The position numbers and the translations under genes were made by a program. From NCBI GenBank assembly GCA_963837515.1, contig CAWINT010000014.1:558001-622000 (forward strand): 64,000 nt of DNA, read 5' to 3'. Of the stretch, positions 1-8,618 are shown one piece after another. A model generated the notes under the pieces. The model saw only the letters and a program-made list of their open reading frames with translations, ran no database searches and was not told the DNA's origin. The stretch's first letter is position 1, and each line of letters starts with the position of its first letter. Source of the DNA: RYN-230 sp963837515 (GTDB taxonomy: Bacteria; Actinomycetota; Actinomycetes; Streptosporangiales; Streptosporangiaceae).

Positions 1-1
1 G

Positions 2-130
2 CGCCAGGTGGCCACCTACTGGAACGGGCTGGGCGTGGCCGACGACGAACAGGGCACCCCGGTGTACCTGGCCACCGGCCTGAAGAGCTCGTGGGCGGCG
101 GCCTGGCCCGCCTTCCGCGACTACTCCTAG
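2..130 (+). CDS. C-terminal end of an unidentified protein (partial)
   Basis: An open frame enters from the left edge and stops at TAG 128-130, giving 42 residues that end in PAFRDYS. Codon use is typical of the window (third positions nearly all G or C). No family motif is recognisable in this short piece, so I assign no function. It converges on the transporter gene that ends at 317, and a strong hairpin lies between them. Confidence 0.5.
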   Translation, partial: RQVATYWNGLGVADDEQGTPVYLATGLKSSWAAAWPAFRDYS

Positions 131-137
131 CCCGGAC

Positions 138-290
138 CGGCCCGCTCTCCGCCGCCAGGCCGGCCCGCTCTCCGCCGCCAGGCCGGCCCGCTCTCCGCCG
201 CCAGGCCGGCCCGCTCTCCGCCGCCAGGCCGGCCCGCTCTCCGCCGCCAGGCCGGTCAGCTCTCCGCCGCCAGGCCGGTCAGCTCTCCGG
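138..290. repeat. 23-bp tandem repeat array, about 6.5 copies
   Basis: Five identical 23-bp units start at 138, 161, 184, 207 and 230 (unit begins CGGCCCGCTCTCCGCC). A sixth at 253 differs by CCCG to TCAG near its start, and a seventh is cut short at about 290 where it runs into the hairpin arm. There are no spacers and no reading frame constraint, since 23 is not a multiple of three, so this is an intergenic minisatellite between convergent genes. Confidence 0.9.
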
Positions 291-318
291 GCGCCGCTGG
301 GGCCGCGCCCGGAGAGCT
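281..318. terminator. Bidirectional terminator-like hairpin
   Basis: A perfect 14-bp inverted repeat AGCTCTCCGGGCGC (281-294) pairs with 305-318 around a 10-nt loop. It sits between two convergent genes and touches the stop codon of the minus-strand gene at 317-319. There is no T tract, which is common for terminators in high-GC actinomycetes. Confidence 0.7.
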
Positions 319-2109
319 ACTCGCCGCTGGGACCGGCGCCGTTGCTCCCGGGACCATGCGACGTCGCCGCCGCAGGCGCCTCCGGAGTGGCCGTTAGGTG
401 GAAAAGAGCGGGCGCCACGGGGTTGACGACCAGGATGTTGCTGTGGGCATGGCGCCACAGCTCGCGGCTGGCACTCGCGTCCATCAGGGCCGGCAGCCCG
501 CCGCGGCTCGGCGCGCCGAGCACGATCGTGGCCGCGCCGACCTGGTCGGCGTACTCGGCGACGAGCGGCCCGCCGTGCCGTGGTCGGCGGCGTGCAGCAG
601 GACATGCCCGGTGGCCGGAACGTCCCGGGCGGCCAGCCGGCTGAGCTGCCGGGTGACCACCGCGCGAGCGGCGTCCAGGCTCTCCGCGTCGATCCCGCCG
701 TCGCCGGCGGTGACGCCTTCCTGGGCGTGCACGACGTGCACGCTGGCCTGGCCGCCGGCCGCCAGCCGGGCCGCGGCGTCGATGACCAGGGTGGCCAGTG
801 GGGAGCCGTCCACCGCGGCGAGGATCGCGGGCCCAGTGGCGGGGGTGGTCCCCGCGCCGGTCACCGGGATCAGCGCCGAGGCGGCCGGCTGCGCGGCGGG
901 CGCAGGTGCGGCGATCTGCTCGGCCTGGACACGTTCGGCCGCGCCGAGCAGCCGGTGCGCGGTGGCCAGGACCCCGATGCCGAGCACCACCACGGCCGCG
1001 CCGATGTAGAACGGCACGTGGATGTTGAGCGCCAGCACCAGCCGGCCGGCCACGTACGGGGCCAGCCCGCCGCCGATGAACCGGACGAAGCTGTAGGCGG
1101 CCGAGGCCACCGGGCGCTCCACCGGGGACACGGTCATCACCGCCTGGGTGGTGACCGTGTTGTTGACGCCGATGAAGATGCCGGACGCGATGACGGCCGG
1201 GATCAGCACCGCCCGGTCCGTGGTCCAGATGGCGATGACCAGGATCACGCCGGCGAACAGGGCCAGGTTGAGGTACATGGTCCGGGCGATGCCGAGCCGC
1301 TCCTGCAGCCACGGCGCGCCGAACACGGCGAACAGGGCGACCAGGATGCCCCAGCCGGTGAACACCAGGCCGAGCTTGATCGGGGACAGGTTCATCGGGA
1401 ACGGCGCGTAGCCCAGGAGCGTGAAGAAGCCCCAGTTGTAGCAGAGCGCGGTGAGCGCCATCGTGAGCAGCCCGCGGTGCCGCAGCGCGCGCAGCGGCGC
1501 GGACAGGCTGGTCTTCTGCGCCGGTTTGGGGATGGGCTCGACCAGGACCACGGTGGCCAGCAGCGCGATGGACATGAGGACCGCCACGCCGAAGAACGGC
1601 CCGCGCCAGCTGATCTCGCCCAGCACGCCCCCCAGCAGCGGGCCCATGGCGATGCCGACACCCAGCGCCGTCTCGTACAGCACGATGGCGCCAGCGAAGC
1701 CGCCACTGGCCGAGGCGACGATGACGGCCAGCGAGGTGGCGATGAACAGCGCGTTGCCGACACCCCAGCCGGCCCGGAAGCCGATGATCGCGCCGATCGA
1801 CGGGGAGGCGCCCGCCGCGGCGCTGAACACCACGATGAGGATCAGCCCGGCGATCAGCGTCTTCTTGGCGCCGATCCGGCTGGACACCCAGTTGGTGATC
1901 AGCATCGCCACCGCGGTGACCACCAGGTAGCTGGTGAACAGCAGGGTCACCTCGCTGGGCGAGGCGTCCAGCTCATGGGAGATGGCGGGCAGGATCGGGT
2001 CGACCAGGCCGATCCCCATGAACGACACGACGCAGGCGAAGGCGACGGCGAAGACCGCCTTCGGCTGGTGGAACGGGCTGGCGGCCGCGCTGCCGGATGC
2101 CCTGCTCAT
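317..2109 (-). CDS. MFS transporter fused to a universal stress protein domain, frameshifted
   Basis: The N-terminal part is a major facilitator superfamily permease with about 12 membrane segments (starts MSRASGSAAASPF). It is followed at about residue 424 by a UspA-like domain (ILAAVDGSP). The frame breaks near 565-575: the first frame would run on to 484 with junk, while the expected Usp sequence (AEYADQVGAATIVLGAPS) continues in another frame to the stop at 317. One missing base restores a protein of about 597 residues. The ATG at 2109 overlaps the TGA of the upstream MarR gene (ATGA), so the two are probably co-translated and the MarR protein probably controls this pump. MFS-Usp fusions are uncommon; substrate unknown. 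Confidence 0.75.
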
Positions 2110-2681
2110 GACGGTGCCCCATTCGTGGCTGTGGGTTGGGCGGCGGAGGGTTGGGCGGCGGAGGGTTGGGCGGCGGGCGGTGCCGGTCCGGTCTTGACCG
2201 GAAAGCCGGGCGGGCCGTCCTGCGGAGCCCTGGCCAGGATGTCGATCACCGGGAGCGCGGCGGCCAGCACCTGCTGCTGGGCCGGCGTCAGCTGGTTGAC
2301 CAGGCCGGCCAGCCGCTCGGCCCGGGCCGCGCGGCGGCCCGCGACCACGTCCCGCCCCGCCGGGGTGATGCTGACCAGGACCACCCGGCCGTCCGAGGGG
2401 TCGGCCACCCGCTGGGCCAGGCCGCCGTCCTGCAGCCGCGCGACCAGCTGGGTCATGGCCGGCTGGGTCACGCCCTCGCGGCTGGCCAGGTCGGTCAGCC
2501 GGCACGGGCCGGACCGCACCAGGGTGCTCAGCGTCGCCGCCGCGGTGAGCGACAGGCCGCTGGGCGGGGTCAGCCAGCGCAGCAGCGCGAACAGCCGCTC
2601 GATGCCGACGGCGACCTCCATGACCAGCGATCCCTCGCCGGGAGCGGCCGCGGGGCCGGGCCGGTCGTCCGCAGAATGCAT
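2106..2681 (-). CDS. MarR-family transcriptional regulator
   Basis: 191 residues. A MarR winged helix-turn-helix spans about residues 30-130 (LTDLASREGVTQPAMTQLVARL recognition region, wing around DPSDGRVVLVSITPAG). The C-terminus has an unusual tail of repeated AAQPS units encoded by a 15-bp tandem repeat at about 2133-2178. It is the first gene of a two-gene unit with the MFS-Usp gene (4-base ATGA overlap), the usual arrangement for a repressor of an efflux pump. The start codon lies inside a palindrome and about 7 nt after a TATAAA box, which suggests a leaderless, autoregulated transcript. Confidence 0.85.
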   Translation of the reverse strand: MHSADDRPGPAAAPGEGSLVMEVAVGIERLFALLRWLTPPSGLSLTAAATLSTLVRSGPCRLTDLASREGVTQPAMTQLVARLQDGGLAQRVADPSDGRVVLVSITPAGRDVVAGRRAARAERLAGLVNQLTPAQQQVLAAALPVIDILARAPQDGPPGFPVKTGPAPPAAQPSAAQPSAAQPTATNGAPS

Positions 2682-2706
2682 AAGGTTTTTATATCACGAA
2701 CTTATG
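2679..2706 (-). promoter_or_regulatory. Candidate MarR operator with leaderless promoter
   Basis: CATAAG (2679-2684) and CTTATG (2701-2706) form an inverted repeat in an AT-rich spot of an otherwise GC-rich region. On the minus strand a TATAAA hexamer (2693-2688) lies inside it and ends 7 nt before the ATG at 2681. Binding here would cover both the -10 box and the start codon. The operator role is inferred from position. Confidence 0.5.
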
Positions 2707-2814
2707 TATCTCCCGATGGGACGCCGTTGGCCTGCCCGGTCGCGGGCACTCCGGCAGCGGCTACGATCGTGCTGGCGGCCCGACCACGGGCTGCGGAGCC
2801 GAGGGCTGAGGACG

Positions 2815-3336
2815 ATGCCGGGAACTGCTGCTGCGCCCGCGCGCCGGGCCGCCCGGGCGGGCGCGGCCGGGCGCGTCACCCGCGCCGTGGCGGCCGCGGG
2901 CCTGGTGCTGCTCACCGCCGCGGGCCTGGCCGGCTGCTACACCCGGGCCACCGCGGGTACCTCGATCGCGCTCGCCACCGCCTACGTGCCGCTGCCGACC
3001 TCCGGGGAGACGGTCGCCTACCTGGTGATCCGGAACAATGGCGGCACCGACCGGCTGCTGTCCGCCCGGACGAGCGTCGGCGGCCGGGTCGCCATCCGGG
3101 ACACCGGGAGCCCCGGCGGCTCGGTCATGCACACGATCCGGTCGGTTACCATCCCGGGGCACAGCACGGTGCGGCTGGTGCCCGACGGCCTGCACCTGCT
3201 GATCACCGGCGCGGCCCCGATGCACAGCGGCAAGGACATCACGCTGGTCCTGCGGTTCGCCCACGCGGGGCCGGTTTCTGTGCTGGCCCAGGTGACCGAC
3301 CCGCAGACCGGCGGGAGCAGCTATTTCCTCAACTGA
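2815..3336 (+). CDS. PCuAC-type copper chaperone-like lipoprotein
   Basis: 173 residues from ATG 2815, preceded by GAGG. A signal peptide ends in a lipobox (LAGC), so the protein should be lipid-anchored outside the membrane. The rest matches the PCuAC/DUF461 beta fold (YLVIRNNGGTDRLLSARTS, later IPGHSTVRLVPDGLHLLITG). The family binds Cu(I) through a His-Met motif. Here most of the expected methionines are absent (VMHTIRSVTIPGH and GLHLLITGA), so copper binding is doubtful. A DUF952 frame overlaps its 3' end. Confidence 0.75.
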   Translation: MPGTAAAPARRAARAGAAGRVTRAVAAAGLVLLTAAGLAGCYTRATAGTSIALATAYVPLPTSGETVAYLVIRNNGGTDRLLSARTSVGGRVAIRDTGSPGGSVMHTIRSVTIPGHSTVRLVPDGLHLLITGAAPMHSGKDITLVLRFAHAGPVSVLAQVTDPQTGGSSYFLN

Positions 3337-3793
3337 GGGCGGCCCAGCCGGCGCGGAGAGCCGCGCGGGAGCGCTGTACCACATCGCGGCTGCCCCGGAC
3401 TGGGCGCAGGCCCAGCGCGACGGCGAATACCGGATCTCCACCCGCGGCCGGACCCTGGAGCAGGAGGGGTTCATCCACGCCAGCACGGCCGCCCAGGTGG
3501 CACCGGTGGCGAACTCGTTCTACCGGGATCACCCGGAGCCGTTGCTGCTGCTCGTCCTGGACCCCGCCCGGCTCGGCGCGGAGGTCCGATGGGAGCCGGC
3601 GCCCGGCTTCGCCGACCCGTTCCCGCACATCTACGGCCCGATCCCGGCCGCTGCCGTCCTGCGGGCCGTTCCGTTGGACCGCGGCCCGGACGGCCAGTTC
3701 GCGTTCCCGCCTCTGGCCGGTTCCGCTGAGGTTCGACCGGCCGGGACGTCCAAACGGTATGGGCCTGCCCGCCACGACGACAAGGCGCGGTAA
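3323..3793 (+). CDS. DUF952 family protein, start codon unclear
   Basis: The domain begins at about 3371 with LYHIAAAPDWAQAQ and continues through EGFIHASTAAQ and PHIYGPIP, the DUF952 hallmarks; the stop is TAA at 3791. The frame is open only from 3296 and contains no ATG, GTG or TTG before the domain. ATT at 3323 has a well-spaced GGGAG (3313-3317), and CTG at 3374 is the other candidate. It overlaps the lipoprotein gene, so translational coupling or a base error are both possible. Function of DUF952 proteins is not established. Confidence 0.65.
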   Translation: MSSTEGGPAGAESRAGALYHIAAAPDWAQAQRDGEYRISTRGRTLEQEGFIHASTAAQVAPVANSFYRDHPEPLLLLVLDPARLGAEVRWEPAPGFADPFPHIYGPIPAAAVLRAVPLDRGPDGQFAFPPLAGSAEVRPAGTSKRYGPARHDDKAR

Positions 3794-3854
3794 GCGCAGC
3801 GCAGCCGCGGCCACCTCAATGCGCGCAGCCAGCGCACTGCCCTGGCGGGGCGAC

Positions 3855-4442
3855 TCAGCGTGAAGCGGCGCCTGGAGACTCCCGGCCCCCGACCCGCCAC
3901 ATGTGCACCTCAATGTTGGCGTAGCGGCCTGGGGTGAGGATGGTGCGTGCCGTGCCCGGGTCCTGCGCCTGGAGCAGCACCGCCGTGCCCAGCCAGGTGA
4001 CGCCGTCATCGGACAGCAGCGGCCCGTACGCGACGAGCTCGTCCCGGCCGGGCGGCACAGTAAGGTCGGCGGCTTGCCCTGCGCCGAGGCCGAGCACCAG
4101 GTACCGGTGGCCGCCATCCTGGCCGCCGGGGAAGTCCCACATGGTGCGCCCCAGCAGGTTGCGCCACCGGCGCAGCAGCACGTCCCGGTACACACCGGCC
4201 TGGTAGTTAGGCTCATCGAAGGCGAACGCGCGGGCGGCGGCGGGATCGGGCAGGCCGACAATGTGCACACTGCCGGTGGGCGTGTCACCGTCACCGGCCA
4301 GGGTCGGGCCGCGGGCGATCATCTCCGCCGCGTACCGGTCCATGTAGGACCAGTGGTCTTCCAGCAGCTCCTCGCGAAGCGCCATGGAGCCGGGCCGATC
4401 GCGGTGGTAGCAGAAGAACTCCACGCCCCCAGTCTTGACCAT
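3855..4442 (-). CDS. YCII-related domain protein
   Basis: 195 residues from ATG 4442; a GTG at 4460 in the same frame is the alternative. The N-terminal half has the YCII ferredoxin-like pattern (VEFFCYHRDRPGS, LLEDHWSYMDRYA, GPTLAGDGDTPTGSVHIV). The second half (GRTMWDFPGGQDGGHRYLVLGLG) looks like a repeat of related character. YCII-like proteins are mostly uncharacterised, some with hydrolase or dehydratase-like activity. It converges on DUF952 across a 61-bp gap and is divergent from the DUF1707 gene. Confidence 0.6.
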   Translation of the reverse strand: MVKTGGVEFFCYHRDRPGSMALREELLEDHWSYMDRYAAEMIARGPTLAGDGDTPTGSVHIVGLPDPAAARAFAFDEPNYQAGVYRDVLLRRWRNLLGRTMWDFPGGQDGGHRYLVLGLGAGQAADLTVPPGRDELVAYGPLLSDDGVTWLGTAVLLQAQDPGTARTILTPGRYANIEVHMWRVGGRESPGAASR

Positions 4443-4609
4443 CGCCCCGGTGGGCCGCACCAGCGCCCGAACAACAGTCGCGGTGACCGTACTCCGCGCT
4501 CCCGGTCATTTGCGCGACCGGTAGTCGCGACATATCGTGTCGGCAACGACCCACGGGGAGCTGCCCGCATCCGGACGGCATGGGGCGCGGGACGGCACGG
4601 GAGGATCTT

Positions 4610-5212
4610 GTGATCAGGAGCGCCAGCGCGACAGTCACTGAGGCGGCCCGCGAGGCGGCGGCCGCCCAGCTGCGCGAGCACTACGCAGCGGGCCGGATTT
4701 CGCTCGACGAGTTCCAGGACCGGCTGGATGCGGTGTACCGCGCGCAGGACGACCGCGAGCTGCGCATGGTGACCGACGGCCTGCCGCACCAGGGCGTGGT
4801 GATCCCGCCGGGATCGCCGTGGGGCGGCTACCCGGACGGCGGCTACCCGCTCAACGTCACGCAGATGCGCGCCTCCATGGCCCGGCTGGGACGCCGGGTC
4901 ATGCTGGCGTTCGGCCTGATGACGGCCGGTGCTTTCCTGGTCCTCGCCCTGCTGGTCACGGCCTTCGTGGCGCACGGCGGGGTGGCCGGCATCGTCCTGG
5001 GGGCGCTGCTGGCGATCCTGGCCGCCGGTGTGGCCCTCGTGGCCGCCGTGGCCTGGCTGGCCCGGCGGTTGTGGCTGCGCCACGCCTGGATCGAAATCGT
5101 CCCGCTGGCCGTCGGCCAGCCGTGGCTGAGCCGGGTGGCCCGGATGGCCCGGCTGCTGCTCACCGGCCACGCGCTGTGGCGCCTGCGCACCCGCCTGGCG
5201 TCCCGCGGCTGA
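4610..5212 (+). CDS. DUF1707 domain membrane protein
   Basis: About 200 residues from GTG 4610, chosen because GGGAGG lies 5 nt upstream. The N-terminal 55 residues are a DUF1707 domain (AAQLREHYAAGRISLDEFQDRLD). Two membrane segments follow at about residues 105-155. DUF1707 proteins are typical small actinobacterial membrane or regulatory proteins with no defined function. A second DUF1707 gene lies at 57843. Confidence 0.75.
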   Translation: MIRSASATVTEAAREAAAAQLREHYAAGRISLDEFQDRLDAVYRAQDDRELRMVTDGLPHQGVVIPPGSPWGGYPDGGYPLNVTQMRASMARLGRRVMLAFGLMTAGAFLVLALLVTAFVAHGGVAGIVLGALLAILAAGVALVAAVAWLARRLWLRHAWIEIVPLAVGQPWLSRVARMARLLLTGHALWRLRTRLASRG

Positions 5213-5252
5213 CCGCCATCTCCTGGCCCGCCCCCGCGGGCCACCACCGTGG

Positions 5253-8200
5253 TCAGCCAGCTGGCGGGTTGGGCATCGGCCGTGCGTCATCCGACACGCC
5301 CAGCCGGCCCGCTGTCGCGGGGAGCGGATGGCGCGTGGCGTTCGGGGAGCGTTCGCCGGCCGTCTCCTGGCCGGCCCCGCGCCAATCCAGGTCCTGGACG
5401 GCCCGGTCCAGCAGTGCCCCGCTGCCCTGTTCCCCGGCCAGGGCCACCGCGTGGCGGAGCGATCTCACCCCGTCCGGACCTGGCTGGAGGCGGGCCTGCA
5501 GCCGGTACAGCTCCGGCTGCCACCATCGCTCATCCTGGCGGTCGGCCTCGGCGAGGGCCTGCTGCAGCACCGGGGCGGCGGACTCACCCTGCCCGGCGCT
5601 GATCAACGTGTCCGCCAGCAGGCCCAGGTAGTAGGACTGACGGGTCAGCGCCCCCGCCGCCCGCAGCTGAGCCAGCCCCTGGCGGATCTGCCCGGCCCCG
5701 TCCAGCCCGCCCTGGCCCCAGCCCGCCAGGATCAGCCCCCAGTTACCGTAGTAGGCGAACTCGTAGCGGGCGCAGATCTCCTGGACCTGCCGGGCGTACT
5801 CCACCGTCTGCGGCACGTCACCGCGAAGCTGGTGAGTCATCGCGGCATAGGCCAGGGCGACGGCGAGGCTGTACGGATGGTCGACCTCCTGGGCCCGGCC
5901 CATGGCCCAGCGGCACCAGTGCAGCGACTCGTCGGCCCGGCCCACCAGCCACAGGGCATGAGCCGACCAGGCGCGCGCGTGCACTTCCAGGCGGGTGCCG
6001 ACCAAGGCCGGCGGGGCGTCCTGGCACAGCTCATGGGCCAGCGCGAAGTGGGGCAGGGCCTCGTCATGGCGCGCCAGGCCGGTGGCCGAGCCGGCCACCG
6101 CGAAATGGGCCTGCCCGGTCAGGTCGGGATGGGCCCGGCTGAGCTCAAGACTGCGCTGGGCGAGCTCGTAAGCCTGGGCCATCCGGCCCTGCACGTAGCG
6201 GACCGCGAACAGCCCGACCAGGCTGAGCAGCCGGACCCGGCTGTCTCCCAGCCGCTCCGCCAGCTCACCCGCCCGTTCCAGGACGGCCTGCAGCTGGGTG
6301 GACGCGTAACCGTAGTGCGCGTTGAGCGGGGCGGCCATGGCGTTGCGGATCGCCAGCTCGGTCTCGTCCCGGCCGCGCCCCGCGGGGACGTGGGCCAGCA
6401 GCTCCGCGGCGCGCTGGTAGTGGCCGATGGCCTTCTGGTTGGCGAACACCCGGCTGGCGTTCTCCGCGGCCCCGACGTGGTGCGGCACCGCCCGGGCAGG
6501 CCGGTCCGCCCGCTCGTAGTGGTAGGCGACCGCCGCCGCCACGGCCGCCTGGTCCCCGGAGTGGATCAGTTCGAGGGCCTGCGCGGCCCGGCGGTGCAGC
6601 AGGCGCCGCCGGGCCGGACTGATCTGCCGGTAGGCGGCGTCCCGGAGCAGGTCATGGAAGAAGTCGTAGCTGGCCGCTGCCTGCTCGCGGATGATCCGCC
6701 GCCGCCACAATTCGTCCACCGCCGTCATAACGGCCTCACCGTCCAGGTCACTGGCCTCGGTGAGCAGTTCGAGGGTGAAGTCACGCCCGATCACCGCGGC
6801 CAGGTCCACGATCGACCGCGCAGGCGGCGTGACCTGCTCGATCCGGCCGGTCAGGACGGCGCGCACCGGGGCGGGGCGCCCGGGCCCGTCCAGGATGCGG
6901 GCCCGGACCGACTCGATGACGAACAGCGGATAGCCGCCGGTGGCGGCGTACAGCAGCTCCGCATCCGGGCCGGCCAGCGCCCGGCCGAGCACCTGGCCAG
7001 CCAGGTCGGCGGACCGCGCCGCGTCCAGCGGGACCAGGGCGGCCTCCGTCACCTGGCCGGCCGAGCGGAGCGCCCGCAGCATGTCGGCCAGCCCGGCGTT
7101 GCCGCCCATCTCCTCGGGGCGGCTGGCGGCCACCACCAGCAGCGGCTGGCCCTGCCCCAGCCGCAGCAGCAGTTGCAGCCAGGTCAGCGTGTCGTCATCG
7201 CACCACTGCAGGTCGTCCAGGATGAGCAGGGTGGGGCGCCCGGCGGAGAGCACGGCCCGGGCCAGCCCCTCGAAGAACCGGTGCCGCTGCCAGCCGTCGG
7301 CCATCGGGCGCAAGGGGGCGGACGGCACGGCATCCGGCGGCGGGACCAGGCGGTCGACTTCGCGGCCCCAGACGGGGTCCAGCTGGGCCCGGGCCGACCG
7401 CATCGCCGGGCTGCGCAGCCACTCCGAGACAGGGCCGAGCGGCAGGCGGCCCCGGGCCGCGAAGCAGCGGGCCGTCATCACCTGGACGCCGGTGCGGGCC
7501 GCCACGGACGCCAGCTCGTCCAGCAGCCGGGTCTTCCCGACACCGGCCTCGCCCGTGACCAGCGCCAGCCCGGGTGACCCGCCCAGCGCCTGCTGCCAGC
7601 GCCGTTGCAGCGCGCGGAACTCGTGCTCACGGCCGACCATCCGCACCGGCGCCGCCGCCCGGTCCGGGAGCACCGGCGGTGCCGTGGCCGTCTCCGCCGC
7701 ACCTGCCGGGCGCGACCGGACCAGCCGCTCGTACTCGGCCGTGGTGGCCCGGTCCGGGGCGACCCCGAGTTCGCGCTCCAGTACCGACACACACCGGTGG
7801 TAGGTCTGCAGCGCGGCCGCCCGGTCCCCGGCGAGGGCGTGCAGCTGGAGCAGCATCCGGTAGCCGACTTCCTCCAGGGGTTCCAGGTCGATGCGCTGGC
7901 GAGCCCGCTCGATCGCCTCGGCGTAGCCGCCCGCGCGCCGCTCCAGCGCGATCAGCTGGTCGAGGAGGGCCAGGCACCGGCGCCGGAGCCGGTCACGCTC
8001 GGCCGCGGCCCAGTCGTCATACAGCGCAGGCAGCAGGTCGCCCCGGTAGGTGCGCAGCGCCTGCACCGCCGCTTGCCGGAAGGCGGCGTCATCACCGGCG
8101 GCCTGGGCGCCTGCCGCCGTGCTGTCCGCGGCCTCGAATTCGGCGACATCCACCCGGACGTCAGCGTCCGACCGCCAGAGCAGCGTGCCCCGGTCGGCGG

Positions 8201-8447
8201 TCAGCCACCGCTCGACCTGGGGCAGCCCGGCACGCAGCGCGTGCAGCTCCCGGCGGAGATTCGTCCTGGCCTGGCCGCCGGGCGAATCCGGCCAGAACTG
8301 GGCGGCGATGTACTCCCGGCGCTGCGGCGCGTCCCGGTGCAGCAGCAGGAAGCCCAGCAGCGCGATCGACCGCGGTGAGCTGAGTTGCGCCACGATGGAG
8401 CCATCCACGGCGACACGCTGCTCACCCAGCAGCGAGACCTCGAGCAT
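5253..8447 (-). CDS. SARP/BTAD regulator with AAA ATPase and TPR-like region
   Basis: 1064 residues from ATG 8447 (GGGGGG about 7 nt upstream). An OmpR-type winged helix occupies residues 1-95 (RSIALLGFLLLHR), followed by a bacterial transcriptional activator domain to about 245. The ATPase has Walker A GEAGVGKT at 299-306 and a Walker B-like LLILDDLQWCDDD. The rest is helical TPR-like repeats. This is the AfsR-like multi-domain layout; such proteins activate secondary metabolism or stress genes. There is no C-terminal LuxR HTH. It faces the beta-clamp gene in the same direction; no obvious target cluster is adjacent. Confidence 0.85.
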   Translation of the reverse strand: MLEVSLLGEQRVAVDGSIVAQLSSPRSIALLGFLLLHRDAPQRREYIAAQFWPDSPGGQARTNLRRELHALRAGLPQVERWLTADRGTLLWRSDADVRVDVAEFEAADSTAAGAQAAGDDAAFRQAAVQALRTYRGDLLPALYDDWAAAERDRLRRRCLALLDQLIALERRAGGYAEAIERARQRIDLEPLEEVGYRMLLQLHALAGDRAAALQTYHRCVSVLERELGVAPDRATTAEYERLVRSRPAGAAETATAPPVLPDRAAAPVRMVGREHEFRALQRRWQQALGGSPGLALVTGEAGVGKTRLLDELASVAARTGVQVMTARCFAARGRLPLGPVSEWLRSPAMRSARAQLDPVWGREVDRLVPPPDAVPSAPLRPMADGWQRHRFFEGLARAVLSAGRPTLLILDDLQWCDDDTLTWLQLLLRLGQGQPLLVVAASRPEEMGGNAGLADMLRALRSAGQVTEAALVPLDAARSADLAGQVLGRALAGPDAELLYAATGGYPLFVIESVRARILDGPGRPAPVRAVLTGRIEQVTPPARSIVDLAAVIGRDFTLELLTEASDLDGEAVMTAVDELWRRRIIREQAAASYDFFHDLLRDAAYRQISPARRRLLHRRAAQALELIHSGDQAAVAAAVAYHYERADRPARAVPHHVGAAENASRVFANQKAIGHYQRAAELLAHVPAGRGRDETELAIRNAMAAPLNAHYGYASTQLQAVLERAGELAERLGDSRVRLLSLVGLFAVRYVQGRMAQAYELAQRSLELSRAHPDLTGQAHFAVAGSATGLARHDEALPHFALAHELCQDAPPALVGTRLEVHARAWSAHALWLVGRADESLHWCRWAMGRAQEVDHPYSLAVALAYAAMTHQLRGDVPQTVEYARQVQEICARYEFAYYGNWGLILAGWGQGGLDGAGQIRQGLAQLRAAGALTRQSYYLGLLADTLISAGQGESAAPVLQQALAEADRQDERWWQPELYRLQARLQPGPDGVRSLRHAVALAGEQGSGALLDRAVQDLDWRGAGQETAGERSPNATRHPLPATAGRLGVSDDARPMPNPPAG

Positions 8448-8618
8448 GACTGCCCCCCAGACCAGCCTCCCGCCCGGGCGGCGCCCAGCCCGGGGTGGCC
8501 TGGCGGGCGCGAGCCCATGGGCGCGGCTCAGCCCACAGCTCAGCAGATGCCACATTACCCCGGCTTGACCTTGCTGTCTCCCGGGCGACGGGTCACCGTG
8601 GCCGGGCTGCGCGGCCGG

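Noticed and set aside
138..290. CRISPR array
   Set aside because: The repeats are directly adjacent with no spacers and there are no cas genes.
580..2810. Very long plus-strand open frame opposite the MFS-Usp and MarR genes
   Set aside because: It is the antisense shadow of high-GC coding DNA: low-complexity composition rich in Gly, Arg, His and Asp, with no family motif. Similar shadows lie opposite the SARP gene, ppdK, leuA and the CBS gene.
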